DNA of 64,000 nt from Novisyntrophococcus fermenticellae (GTDB lineage: Bacteria; Bacillota; Clostridia; Lachnospirales; Lachnospiraceae), in contig NZ_CP076458.1 in NCBI RefSeq assembly GCF_018866245.1, forward strand, positions 3,356,322 to 3,420,321, written 5' to 3'. Position numbers and translations under genes: made by a program. Shown here one piece after another: positions 25,786 through 35,526 of this stretch (positions within the stretch are counted from its first letter, which is position 1; every line of letters starts with the position of its first letter). Under the pieces are notes generated by a model, which had not been told where the DNA came from, did no database searches, and saw only the letters and a program-made list of their open reading frames with translations.

Positions 25786-28674
25786 TTATTTGATTGTTCG
25801 TATATCCAGCAGACTTCTTATATCCTCCTCGTCCAGCCCTCCCGTAAATCCTTTTTTCGGCTCCAGTATACTTCCAATGAGCTCTTTTTTACGCTCCTGC
25901 AAATCGGAGATTTTCTCTTCAATGGTTCCCTGTGTCAGCAGGTGATACACCTGTACTGGATTTTTCTGACCCATTCGATGGGCTCTTGCGCTGGCCTGAG
26001 ATTCAACTGCCGGATTCCACCATGGATCAAACTGAATGACGATATCCGCTTTGGTGAGATTAATTCCGGTTCCTCCGGCTTTTAAGGAAATTAAAAATAC
26101 CGCTTCCTTATCACTGTTAAAATTATCAATCTCTATTGCCCGGTCTTCCGCCTTCATCGTTCCATCCAGATAGTAATAATTTACGTGATTTCGTATCAGC
26201 TCTGCCTCAATAATTTTCAACAGTCTGGTAAACTGTGAAAAAACCAGAACACTATGTCCGTTGCTCACTGATTCTTCTATAATATCCATGGCAAAGTCAA
26301 GTTTACCGCTTCCTCCCTTGTAATTATCCAGGAATGTGGCAGGATGGGCACAGATCTGCCTTAATCTCGTCAGAGCAGCTAATATCTCTATATGGCTCCG
26401 CTCTATTCCATATTGATCAATTTTAATCTTTAACTCTCTTTTGAAATCCTTATAGCAGGCCGCATACAACTTCTTCTGGCTTTCCGTCATCCCGGTCAGA
26501 CAATTCGTCTGGGTCAATGCGGGAAGTTCCGTTAGGACTTCCTTTTTCATTCTTCTTAAGATAAAGGGTCTGACTGCTTCAGACAATTCTGTATGCCGCC
26601 CTTCGTCCTTCCCCTGCATAATCGGTTCTTCATAGACTTTTCGAAATTTTTCTCTTGAAAAGAGATAGCCCGGCATAAGAAAATCGAAGATAGACCAAAG
26701 CTCCTGAAGGCGGTTTTCTATTGGTGTACCCGTAATTGCAAAACAGCATCCGGCATCCAGCTTTTTTACACTTCCCGCATTCAGTGTTTCGGGATTCTTG
26801 ATATTTTGTGCCTCATCCACAAAAACATAGGAGAATTCCATCCCTTCATATGTCTCTATATCATTCTTAAGGGTCGTATAAGACGTTACAAGCAAATCAT
26901 AGTGCAGGCAGGAAGAGAGAAGCTGTCTCCTTCTTTCTCCCGACCCTTCAATTAAAAGAACCTTAAGTTCCGGCAGGAACCTGGCTGCCTCCTGCTTCCA
27001 GTTATAAAGAAGCGACGTGGGGGCAACTACCAGACTCGGTATGCCTTTCTTCCCCTCCCCCGCCAGAAATGCCAGAACCTGAAGCGTTTTCCCAAGACCC
27101 ATCTCATCGGCTAATATACCTCCAAAGGAATAAGAAGCTAATTTCTTCATCCACCGCACACCCTGAATCTGATATTCCCTGAGTACCCCTTCCAGATGCC
27201 CGGGAAACAGTTTCTCGTCTTTATCCCTGCATGCACCTGACAAAGTCCGGATTAATCCGCCGAACCGTGCATCCACCGTAACATCGGAAAGCCCCTTTTC
27301 CTTTCGGTAATTTTCCAGATACAGACAGCGGTTCGATGGAACCTCGAATATACCGTCATGAATGGAATCACTGTCAATTCCCAGTCCATTAATTAAGTCA
27401 ATAAATCTTCCGCTGTCGGCAGCGTTCAGGTTGACTATGGAGCCATTTCTCAAACGAAAATATTTTTTTCCGGCTTTAATTGCATTCAGAAGTTCCACCA
27501 GCTCCTCATCACTTACGTTTTCCAGATTAATATTCATATGAATGACGGATCCGTCTTCCGAAAGGGAAATCCCTGCCATCTCAGGACTTTTTACATACAG
27601 TTTCTTAAAGTCCTGAGAATAATAAATCTCAGCAATCTTTTTCAAACTGGTCAAATTATCGGTCAGTAAATGCACGATTTTATCTACCTCATCCAGAAAA
27701 TAAAGTTTTCCCATGGTGCGAAAACCCAGAGCATTCATCTGTGATGTAACAGTCCTCTCACTGTCGTATTCCCGTAATCTTTTGTCATTTTCCTGTGGAT
27801 TCAGCGGATTGAAAATCTTCTTTCCATAACAAAACTCCACCTTTGAGATGATTCCTCCTACGGTTGTATCAAAGTAAACCCTACTGACCAGCCTGATATT
27901 TTCAAGTTTTTTTCTGGTTTCATGGTCTAATGAAATATTTATATCTTTTCCATATACCTCGAGAAAGTTCTTACGAAAAAGCTTCAAATCGTCTGCGTCA
28001 ATTTGAAATCTGATTCTGCATGACTCATTTTTATAGGGATAGAGCTGCCGAAAAAGCTCCCGCCGATTCTGCGATAAATACACCAGACAATTTGTTTTCG
28101 AAAAAAACAGATAACTGTAATCGGAAACCATTGGTTCAAAGTCGTCATCGGCAGAATAGTTCACTGTTAGGATGCTTCCCTCTTTTTCCTGCGCAACCGA
28201 TAGTTCCGGATTTATGTCTTGTTTGATGTACAGCCTCTTTCCCCCTATTACAGCATGCAATACATTCCTGGCCTGCCATAGCAAGTCCAGAAAGCGAATC
28301 CGGTAGGGTTCCCCTATGCACACCCTGCCTCCAAAAAAGCAAGAGACTTCCTCATGGTTCTCTTCGGTTCTCTTTATATCATGGAGGAACTCCAGCAATC
28401 TCCTGTCTTCCATGGAAAAATACATTCTATCCGGCTCAAATATAAAATTTTTGCTGAAACACCAGGGCTTCCCCTGTTCGAAATTATGGAGAAACCCCCT
28501 CAGATCCGTTATTCGGTACCTCTTATCCAGCCCGGCCGACAGTTCCAGGCTCATCTCACCGTCTTCATCTGGGTAAATGATATTCATACCGAGGTTAATG
28601 AGCAGTTTACCGTATGAAGCTCCTGCACCCTTATAGAATAGGGTATCATGAAAATTAATCAGCTTTTTCCCCAC
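25786..28674 (-). CDS. SNF2-family DNA translocase/helicase
   Basis: A 962-residue Swi2/Snf2 ATPase. Residues ~1-450 match the bacterial SNF2-associated region. The motor follows: Walker A ILADEMGLGKTLQ (Lys near 529), DEAQ box FVDEAQNIKNP (near 620), ITGTPIENRLQELWSIF, and the helicase C domain with FSQFTRLL, LISLKAGGTGINL and QASARAHRMGQ. Such proteins translocate on duplex DNA and remodel protein-DNA complexes. A GTG start with GAGG 8 bases upstream is used. It begins 11 bases after the SMC-like gene, so it is an operon partner of the JetABC-like complex, at a position where Wadjet systems would normally encode the JetD nuclease. Confidence 0.92.
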   Translation of the reverse strand: MGKKLINFHDTLFYKGAGASYGKLLINLGMNIIYPDEDGEMSLELSAGLDKRYRITDLRGFLHNFEQGKPWCFSKNFIFEPDRMYFSMEDRRLLEFLHDIKRTEENHEEVSCFFGGRVCIGEPYRIRFLDLLWQARNVLHAVIGGKRLYIKQDINPELSVAQEKEGSILTVNYSADDDFEPMVSDYSYLFFSKTNCLVYLSQNRRELFRQLYPYKNESCRIRFQIDADDLKLFRKNFLEVYGKDINISLDHETRKKLENIRLVSRVYFDTTVGGIISKVEFCYGKKIFNPLNPQENDKRLREYDSERTVTSQMNALGFRTMGKLYFLDEVDKIVHLLTDNLTSLKKIAEIYYSQDFKKLYVKSPEMAGISLSEDGSVIHMNINLENVSDEELVELLNAIKAGKKYFRLRNGSIVNLNAADSGRFIDLINGLGIDSDSIHDGIFEVPSNRCLYLENYRKEKGLSDVTVDARFGGLIRTLSGACRDKDEKLFPGHLEGVLREYQIQGVRWMKKLASYSFGGILADEMGLGKTLQVLAFLAGEGKKGIPSLVVAPTSLLYNWKQEAARFLPELKVLLIEGSGERRRQLLSSCLHYDLLVTSYTTLKNDIETYEGMEFSYVFVDEAQNIKNPETLNAGSVKKLDAGCCFAITGTPIENRLQELWSIFDFLMPGYLFSREKFRKVYEEPIMQGKDEGRHTELSEAVRPFILRRMKKEVLTELPALTQTNCLTGMTESQKKLYAACYKDFKRELKIKIDQYGIERSHIEILAALTRLRQICAHPATFLDNYKGGSGKLDFAMDIIEESVSNGHSVLVFSQFTRLLKIIEAELIRNHVNYYYLDGTMKAEDRAIEIDNFNSDKEAVFLISLKAGGTGINLTKADIVIQFDPWWNPAVESQASARAHRMGQKNPVQVYHLLTQGTIEEKISDLQERKKELIGSILEPKKGFTGGLDEEDIRSLLDIRTIK

Positions 28675-28685
28675 TTTTCCACCTC

Positions 28686-31600
28686 TTAATTAACTCTCTC
28701 AAATCGTGACAGATCATCAATCCGAAAGAGAGATGCCGATATTGCTTCCTGTTCCTCCCCGGGAATCTCTCTCTTAACAGTCCGCTGCTCAATGTACTCC
28801 TCATCTCTCCCCACCTCCCGCTCAATACTCAGTGAATAGATGAGATTAAAACGGTCATAAATTGTATGTTCTTTTAAATCTGTAAGACATATCATCTGGG
28901 TATTATACTTCCTGGAAATTTCAAACAATGGTTTCAGCAAATGTTCCGAGGTAATGGGACCAAAGGGATTATCCATAATCAGAACCTTACTCTGACTTAA
29001 ATTCCCCGGCATAACTTCTCCACGCATATAAGTCAGCAAAGATATAAATACAACAAAAGCACTGACAAACTTTTCTCCTCCTGAGGTTTCTTCAATCACC
29101 TGGCGCCAGCTCTTCTTTCTCAATCGGTTCGGCTCTATTTTCATCAGATTTATGTGAACTTTGTTAATACCTGCAAACCGATCAAACAGGGCATAGGAAT
29201 TAATTTCATTCAACAGCAGGTTCTCGGCGGACTTTTCCTGCCTGAACAAGTTCTCGCACTTTAAGATAGTTTCTTTCAAGTACTCCTTTAATGCCAACGT
29301 GTCCAGACTGTCTTTTGGGGGCAGATCAATTAAAAGCATCTTACATCTGCGTCCATCAAGATCAATGACTGAGTTCCGGTCAATACTGTTCAGCTCATCA
29401 TATACATTTTTCAGATAGCTCAGCGTATTATCAAGAATACTTTTTTCCATGTCATCCATCTTCTTCAAATCGATGGAATGCTGCGCAAGCTTTCTGTCAA
29501 TCTGCATATACACCCTGGAAAAAGCATGCTTTGCAAGCTCCGGCTGGTATCTTTTTTCCCCTGCCAGAATAGAGCCAAAGAGAACCTTAAACATCTCACT
29601 TTTAACCGTGAACTCCGTCTCCAGTTCCATGTAGACGGAAGACAGGCTATCTCTTTGTATCCGTATCTTCTCCGCCGTATGCTTTTCCATCTGCAGCTGC
29701 TCCTTTACCCATTCCTGCAAATCCTCGGGTAATGGAAATCCTTCTTTGTCTTCTTCCGCAAAGCTGCGGAACTCTTCCAGAGTAAAGAGCATCTTATTCA
29801 GCTCCCCTGTATCCTTTTTCAGTACAAGCAGTTCCTTTTCCAGTTTCTTCAATGCATCCTTACAGCTTTTCTTTTCCGCCTCAAAATCCAGACTTCTGAC
29901 TGCCTCCGGGTTGAGTGCCTTGTCTCGGCCACATCGGTCTGTTATCATCCTAAGCGCATATTTTACATCTGAATTTTTACCGGCAGCAGCAATACGCACA
30001 GTGTCAAGCTCCCCTTTTAACTCAGCCTCTATCTGCTCTGATTCCCCCTGCTCTTTTGTTATTTTGTCGAGCAGTGAAGCACTATATTCCCTGCCCTCGT
30101 AATCCTCGTCCCTGACATACAGCTGCATAAGCTCTTTTTGCTTCTCTTCCCGTCTGCGTCTGTAATCCTCCAGTATATCCTGCAGATTCCGGATTTTTCC
30201 GTCGCTTTCAGAAGTCAGGACTTTTAACCTGGCTTCCAGCTTCTCCGGTTCCTCGTAAAATCTTCCCGCCGGTTTCGCATCCTGATATCTGAGATATTGT
30301 TTTTTGTTATTCTCAATATCTGTATTTCTGTTTCTTAAGATCTCTTCTTTTTCATGAATTTCTTCCGAGATTTTTTCCAGGACATCCTCGATCTCTCCTA
30401 TCTGACGGAGCATCTCTTCTTCCTGCTTCTCCAACTGCTGTTTCTTCTCCCTGGCTCCTCTGATTTCCTCTGTCCTTTTCAGGAATACCGACACTTCTTC
30501 ATTTCTTCGTAACAAGATCCCCTGTTGATTTTCAATTCCCCACCTCTTTATTTCCTTCTCTGAGAGCTGTTTTTTGAGCTTATTGATTTCAATTTCCAGC
30601 TCCATAATGCTTTGCTCATTGGATTGCAGGATCTCTTCGGCCTTATCATGGGCTCGGAAGATTCTTTCGGCTTCCTCCCTTGTATAAGTAAAACTCTCCG
30701 CCTTTAGAATTGCAATCTCCGTATGCTTTAAGGATTCCCTTGCCGATAAGCAGACCTCATCATTTTTCCTTATTTTTAAGTTGATTTCTTCCATAAGCTC
30801 TTTCAGAAAATTTTTGTTCAGCAGCCGGTCATCATATGTAACTAGGAATTCGGACTCCCCCAGACGGTAAACATGTTTCCCGGATTTAACAGCCAGAGAA
30901 TCCGCCAACTTCTCTTTTTCAATCAGAGGTAAAAAGGACGGAAGAGCTCCTTGGAATTCCAGGCTCCTGATTTTATCCATATCTTTACGGGACAAAATTA
31001 AGGAAACAGACAAAAATGGGTTGTTTTTTAAAAGTTTGACCTTTTCATATCTGTCACAGTCAAGATTTTTAATCCACTCGTACCCGTGCTCCGCATAGAT
31101 ACCATGTTCTTCCAGAACCTTTACAACTTCCTCCGGCAACTCTGCTATGCGCTCCGATTCGTATTGCTTTTGCTGCTTCCTAAGTATTGAATTATCCAGT
31201 GTCATTTCCTGAATCAGGTGACTGTACCTTTCGGCTTCCCCTTGCAGTATACTTAAGACTTTCTCTCTGTCATATAAAGCATCCTCCGTTAATTGGTATC
31301 CCCGGAGGATTTTTTCCATCTGGTTTTTCTTATCCTTAAAGACCTGAAGTGCATTCTCCGACTGACTCTTTTCCACAGCGAGTGTCTCCCGCCTTTTTGT
31401 GCATTCCTGTAATTCCTGTTGTGCCACGTTCAGGTTTTGGCTGAGACGTTCTGCCTGCTCCTTGAGTTCCTCTATCTGCTGCCGGCATTCTTCCTTTTCC
31501 TGTCTGAACTTCTCTTCTATGACCGTTGGATCAAGGAAAGTATCTCCCCCTTTTCGGGAGCGTAGATTAATTTCCGGATAAGATACCAGTAATTCCTTTT

Positions 31601-33059
31601 CCCTTTCTTTATATGCTTTGATACGGCTTAGAACATCAATCCGTTCTTTTTGCAGAACCTTGACCTTTTCTTTTTGGTCTTTTCTCTTGTTTTTGTTGTC
31701 GATTTGCCTGTCTCCTGCCTCTTTTAACAGTCCTTCTTCCAGCTCTTTTAAATCTCTTAGACTTTTTCCCCTCTCCCCATAAATCTCTTTCAGGGAAAAT
31801 GAAATATCTAAAATAATTTCTTTTTGGTCCTCCTGCTTCAGGTTCTCCTTTTCCAGCTCCGTCTCGAATCCGGTAATCCTGCTGCCCAGCTCCTTTAATT
31901 CCTCCCGGCAGGAAAGCCCCAGCATCACTTTCTTTTGATACTCCAATCTATGAGCTTTTTCCTTCTGACTATTAAGTGCATGCGCAAGATCTTCCTGATG
32001 CTTTTCCAGCTCCCCGAGTTCTTTATTGACCTTATGATATTCCCCGGACAACCTTTCATATTCCAGATAATTAAATGCTTCTTTCATTTGATCCGTTTCA
32101 TGCAGCAGGCGCTTTTCTGATGCAAGCTGCATATGCAGCTGTCTCTTCACCGCCTCTCCTGCATTTCCAAGTTTCTCTTTACAGATTCTGTTCAGCTGAA
32201 AAGAATTTTCCTGTTTTTCCAATGCTTCTATCAGAGGTTCAGACCTTGTCCGGAAGTTTTCAAAAACCACCCGTTCTTTTACCATAGCTTCATTCCTCAG
32301 CCGGGAAACAGCATGATTCTTGATCAATTCTCTGATATTCTCGATAAAGCTTCCATCCTGATTTAACTGATCCTCAATTGTTGGAAGAAACCATTTCTTA
32401 ATCAGCGCATTACTTGTTTTGCAGTCATTGAAAAAAGAATTCAGCCCTGCCTCTGATTCGTTGATTTTTACCATCAGATTTTTCCACTCAAATGCATGAA
32501 TCTGATATGCAAGCAGTCTTCGGTTATACTCTCTTTTATCATCCGGCAGTTCCCATCGGTAAAGCCATACCTTCTGTCCTTCTTTTTCCGCATTGGAAAG
32601 ACTTTTAATTACCTTATCAAACTCAATCAGCCTTACAACACCTTTTTCTTCCTCCAATAATTCAATATTTCGGATATCAAATCTGCCGCCCTCCTCATAC
32701 TCAGAAAGAAAGGTAACCACTTTCAGCCTTTCATCCTCCTCTTCGGTGTTTCTGCTGAGAACCCTTTTGACGCCTATTCCCGTCATAACACGCTTTGACT
32801 GTCCGTCCAATATCCATTCGATCATAATATAACAAGGCGATTTAACGTTTGTAAAATAGCTTTTGAAATTTCGATCCTTCAACTTTAACTTTGGCACCAT
32901 CGGCTGCATCATCATCTGCACCAGAACCGTCTTCCCTCCACCGTTTTGCAGGTTCAGCAAGGCGTCCTCGCCATCAGCAAAATCAAAAGTCTGATCGTAG
33001 ATATGCCTGTTTTCGTTATATACAAAATTAATAATTCTTATCTTTCCGATCTTTGCCAT
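28686..33059 (-). CDS. SMC/MukB-like ATPase, Wadjet JetC-like
   Basis: A 1457-residue SMC-type protein: N-terminal head with Walker A LLNLQNGGGKTVLVQ (37-44), then ~1000 residues of charged coiled coil broken by a hinge-like globular region around 640-780, then the C-terminal head with signature ETSGGEKFVSAFVVF and Walker B KVLIMDNPFG (Asp1363). The residue after the Walker B Asp is Asn, not the usual catalytic Glu. Together with the two upstream kleisin/wHTH-like partners this is a MukBEF/Wadjet-type loop-extruding complex. The start has AAGGAG 7 bases upstream. It follows the JetB-like gene by 18 bases. Confidence 0.88.
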   Translation of the reverse strand: MAKIGKIRIINFVYNENRHIYDQTFDFADGEDALLNLQNGGGKTVLVQMMMQPMVPKLKLKDRNFKSYFTNVKSPCYIMIEWILDGQSKRVMTGIGVKRVLSRNTEEEDERLKVVTFLSEYEEGGRFDIRNIELLEEEKGVVRLIEFDKVIKSLSNAEKEGQKVWLYRWELPDDKREYNRRLLAYQIHAFEWKNLMVKINESEAGLNSFFNDCKTSNALIKKWFLPTIEDQLNQDGSFIENIRELIKNHAVSRLRNEAMVKERVVFENFRTRSEPLIEALEKQENSFQLNRICKEKLGNAGEAVKRQLHMQLASEKRLLHETDQMKEAFNYLEYERLSGEYHKVNKELGELEKHQEDLAHALNSQKEKAHRLEYQKKVMLGLSCREELKELGSRITGFETELEKENLKQEDQKEIILDISFSLKEIYGERGKSLRDLKELEEGLLKEAGDRQIDNKNKRKDQKEKVKVLQKERIDVLSRIKAYKEREKELLVSYPEINLRSRKGGDTFLDPTVIEEKFRQEKEECRQQIEELKEQAERLSQNLNVAQQELQECTKRRETLAVEKSQSENALQVFKDKKNQMEKILRGYQLTEDALYDREKVLSILQGEAERYSHLIQEMTLDNSILRKQQKQYESERIAELPEEVVKVLEEHGIYAEHGYEWIKNLDCDRYEKVKLLKNNPFLSVSLILSRKDMDKIRSLEFQGALPSFLPLIEKEKLADSLAVKSGKHVYRLGESEFLVTYDDRLLNKNFLKELMEEINLKIRKNDEVCLSARESLKHTEIAILKAESFTYTREEAERIFRAHDKAEEILQSNEQSIMELEIEINKLKKQLSEKEIKRWGIENQQGILLRRNEEVSVFLKRTEEIRGAREKKQQLEKQEEEMLRQIGEIEDVLEKISEEIHEKEEILRNRNTDIENNKKQYLRYQDAKPAGRFYEEPEKLEARLKVLTSESDGKIRNLQDILEDYRRRREEKQKELMQLYVRDEDYEGREYSASLLDKITKEQGESEQIEAELKGELDTVRIAAAGKNSDVKYALRMITDRCGRDKALNPEAVRSLDFEAEKKSCKDALKKLEKELLVLKKDTGELNKMLFTLEEFRSFAEEDKEGFPLPEDLQEWVKEQLQMEKHTAEKIRIQRDSLSSVYMELETEFTVKSEMFKVLFGSILAGEKRYQPELAKHAFSRVYMQIDRKLAQHSIDLKKMDDMEKSILDNTLSYLKNVYDELNSIDRNSVIDLDGRRCKMLLIDLPPKDSLDTLALKEYLKETILKCENLFRQEKSAENLLLNEINSYALFDRFAGINKVHINLMKIEPNRLRKKSWRQVIEETSGGEKFVSAFVVFISLLTYMRGEVMPGNLSQSKVLIMDNPFGPITSEHLLKPLFEISRKYNTQMICLTDLKEHTIYDRFNLIYSLSIEREVGRDEEYIEQRTVKREIPGEEQEAISASLFRIDDLSRFERVN

Positions 33060-33077
33060 TGTGTCTCCTTATCATCC

Positions 33078-33767
33078 TTATCTTTCCAGTAATTTCTCAA
33101 TAATTTCAATTCTCTCCCCATCCAGGAAATGATACATCATAAGATTGGTGAATTTTACTGTGGGCCTGGCCTCCTCCTCTGCCTTATCATAAATCAGCAG
33201 ATCCTGCTTTTCCATAAATGCACAAACACTGCGCAAATACCCATATTTTGTCTTCCTCTTCCCCGGCTCATCAATTGGAAGAGCACTCCACTGTTCGTAC
33301 ATCGTAGTAATATTAAACTTTGCCTCTTCCTGTTCCCGCTCAATATTTTTTTTACGGGCGGCAAAGGTAAGACGTTCACTTACAATTGTTTCCAAATCTC
33401 CAACCCTGATAAAGTCTCTGGATTTTACAAAACTTCCTTTACCGCTGAAAAACGTCATAATCAAGATTGTGATAATATATTGGGAAAGATAAAAGTCTAC
33501 CTTTCTGGCATCATAGCTAATGACCTTTTGCAGCTTCATATCTTTGATACCAATTACATCGTTCTCCTCATGGGGAATCAAATAAACCACCTGATTAAAA
33601 CGCTCGATGGAAACATCGCTTTCTTTCGCAAGGATCTCCAACAGTTCCCGCACTTCACTGTCAGAGTAATCCATATAAAATTCCTTATTATTTTCATAGC
33701 TGAGTTCTCCTTCTTTCAGCAGAAAATAATAGATTCTCATGGCTTTACTCAGATTTGCTTCATTCAA
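33078..33767 (-). CDS. JetB/MukE-like subunit (DUF6063-type)
   Basis: A 229-residue protein, predominantly helical with a winged-helix look, in the position and size range of JetB/MukE partners of SMC complexes. It has no catalytic motif. Segments such as YYFLLKEGELSYENN and LPIDEPGKRKTKYGYLRSV match what I recall of the DUF6063 family assigned to Wadjet JetB. The start appears to be a TTG overlapping the upstream stop by 8 bases, with GGAGG about 9 bases ahead. An ATG at codon 10 is an alternative. It would bridge the kleisin-like JetA and the SMC heads. Confidence 0.7.
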   Translation of the reverse strand: MNEANLSKAMRIYYFLLKEGELSYENNKEFYMDYSDSEVRELLEILAKESDVSIERFNQVVYLIPHEENDVIGIKDMKLQKVISYDARKVDFYLSQYIITILIMTFFSGKGSFVKSRDFIRVGDLETIVSERLTFAARKKNIEREQEEAKFNITTMYEQWSALPIDEPGKRKTKYGYLRSVCAFMEKQDLLIYDKAEEEARPTVKFTNLMMYHFLDGERIEIIEKLLER

Positions 33768-35382
33768 AATCCTCTACCTCCATTTTAAACAACAGATTCG
33801 GACAGTGAAGTCCCATAGTGATTTCCATAGCTGACCCATGTTCCATCGCACGTTCCGGAATAAAAATCTGCTCTTTTGGAAATACCTGAATTGTAAGTTT
33901 CTTTATATTTTTGTAGATACTGTTTCTGCCAATAAGCCTTAAAACACAGTATTTTACATCAAACTCTTCTGAGGGATTAAATAAGGTCCTATTCTTTTGC
34001 TGTTTAATCAGTATAAAATCAATTTCTTTTTGCGAGCTTAAGTTGAGCAAAACATTCGTAAGAATTCTGATCTCAGGCACCAGTTTCCCGTACTCCTCGC
34101 CTACGGCTTCAAGCAGTTGCTTAAGCGTCAGTTCTTTTCCCGCCGCAGCTGTATATTTGCAGATCATCTCAAATATATCCAGATACTTTTCATTTCTATC
34201 GCGTATCTTTTTATCATTTTCACTTTCCAGCTTACTGAAATACTTGTCCGACATCAGAATACCACTACCCTCGTTGGATGTCTCTCCACTTTGGATTTTC
34301 TGCTCCTTAAGAACCTTCCCAAAATTAAAATACTGATTTACCGAGGGCTTGAATAAAGGCCTCAATACTTTAATCAATGGATTGCTTAAGGTAATATCTT
34401 CTTCCAATCTATTCACTACTGCCTCTTCAAAGTTCATACGATTCTCAAATCCTATAAACAAAAGCTCATCAACTGCCTCATTATATATTTTTTGAAGCTC
34501 CTGTTGTTTTAAAAGGAGTCTGGACTGTTCCGTAATAATCATTTTAAGGCGGCTCCGGATATAAAACAGATTCTCCCGCTCCTGTTCCATCACGTTCGGA
34601 GAACACTTGTCATCGCTTTCCTCCAGGGATTGTTCCACTGTTGCAATCAATTCATACAAGCTGTCATATCCGCTTTTTTGTTCCTCCAACGTGTCAAAGG
34701 TACTGTTATAAATTTTCTCATATTCGTCAATACCGGCATTCCCTATATCTTCCTTGACTTTTTTGATAAAGTAGTTAATTTTCTGTATCTGGGTTTTACT
34801 CAAATGAAACAAATTATCCACGCTGTTTCTGGCATCCGTGAAATTTCGCTTTTTGATAGACAGGCTTAACTTGAACTGCTCAATGGAAATCTGCATGGCC
34901 TCTTCGATTTCCAGAGTATTAAACATAAACTTATACCCCTGAGGCGTCATATAGTAAGAATAGACCGAATCACCACCAAGAGAAATCCTTTTGTCATCAA
35001 TTAATTTAACATGAATCTTTTCTTCTTTTTGGGATTCAAAATTATATGTAATAAAATAATAAGGAACACCGGCATTTTGCAGACACTCCTTAATCAGGCA
35101 GTCTGTTATATCCTGATATTCCTCATCCTGTAGATTCTTATGCAGATATTCAGCATCCATTCTTCTGATAAAACCCGCAAGATCCTGCTTTGTACAGGTC
35201 TCTTCTATCAGAGATTTCTCCATTATAAACAAAAGCACCAACATGACCAGATTCACCGCTTCTGATCCGTTTATGTGATACTCCCTGAGTTTCTGTTTCC
35301 TGGATACCCGCTCTGTCAGAAAGGCTACGATTGCAACAATCTCTGCCCTTTTATGAAAATTCTTTAAAAATTCATAAGTCAA
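33760..35382 (-). CDS. JetA/MukF-like kleisin subunit (DUF5716-type)
   Basis: A 540-residue largely helical protein starting (with a TTG) at the YEFLKNFHKRAEIVAI segment. The N-terminal part looks like a winged helix, the middle is coiled coil with EEQKSGYDSLYELIATVEQ, and the C-terminal part resembles another winged helix. This is the arrangement of MukF/JetA kleisins. The family appears to be DUF5716, annotated as a Wadjet JetA-type protein. A GGGAG site lies 12 bases before the TTG. A GTG 45 bases upstream has no visible site. It is the first gene of the operon and diverges from the DMT transporter. Confidence 0.72.
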   Translation of the reverse strand: MTYEFLKNFHKRAEIVAIVAFLTERVSRKQKLREYHINGSEAVNLVMLVLLFIMEKSLIEETCTKQDLAGFIRRMDAEYLHKNLQDEEYQDITDCLIKECLQNAGVPYYFITYNFESQKEEKIHVKLIDDKRISLGGDSVYSYYMTPQGYKFMFNTLEIEEAMQISIEQFKLSLSIKKRNFTDARNSVDNLFHLSKTQIQKINYFIKKVKEDIGNAGIDEYEKIYNSTFDTLEEQKSGYDSLYELIATVEQSLEESDDKCSPNVMEQERENLFYIRSRLKMIITEQSRLLLKQQELQKIYNEAVDELLFIGFENRMNFEEAVVNRLEEDITLSNPLIKVLRPLFKPSVNQYFNFGKVLKEQKIQSGETSNEGSGILMSDKYFSKLESENDKKIRDRNEKYLDIFEMICKYTAAAGKELTLKQLLEAVGEEYGKLVPEIRILTNVLLNLSSQKEIDFILIKQQKNRTLFNPSEEFDVKYCVLRLIGRNSIYKNIKKLTIQVFPKEQIFIPERAMEHGSAMEITMGLHCPNLLFKMEVEDFE

Positions 35383-35458
35383 AATTATATTCCACTCCCT
35401 TTGCTTTTCTCCACTATAAGATATCACATTGTGGGAATGACAGCAAGTATATGCACAA

Positions 35459-35487
35459 TTGAATTCACTGGTACGCTATGTTATACT
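35459..35487 (+). promoter_or_regulatory. Promoter of the DMT transporter gene
   Basis: TTGAAT (35459-35464), 17-nt spacer, TATACT (35482-35487), followed directly by a palindrome and the ribosome binding site. Confidence 0.7.
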
Positions 35488-35490
35488 CTT

Positions 35491-35513
35491 CATATCCCCC
35501 CATGGGGGATATG
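35491..35513. promoter_or_regulatory. GC-centred palindrome over the DMT transporter transcription start
   Basis: Two perfect 10-base arms, CATATCCCCC and GGGGGATATG, separated by CAT. It begins 4 bases after the -10 box, so it covers the start site. The AT-flanked C-run/G-run design is like operators of CsoR/RcnR-type metal or formaldehyde sensors, though a 5' mRNA hairpin is also possible. Confidence 0.65.
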
Positions 35514-35526
35514 AAGGAGGCGGTTT

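Noticed and set aside
33129..33788. A 219-codon plus-strand open frame
   Set aside because: It is the complement of the JetB-like gene, whose frame is supported by operon overlap. The antisense translation is low-complexity and lacks a domain.
25786..35382. A complete Wadjet (JetABCD) plasmid-defence system
   Set aside because: No JetD-type nuclease gene lies in or next to the cluster; only JetA-, JetB- and JetC-like genes are seen. The variant is reported as a finding rather than as a complete system.
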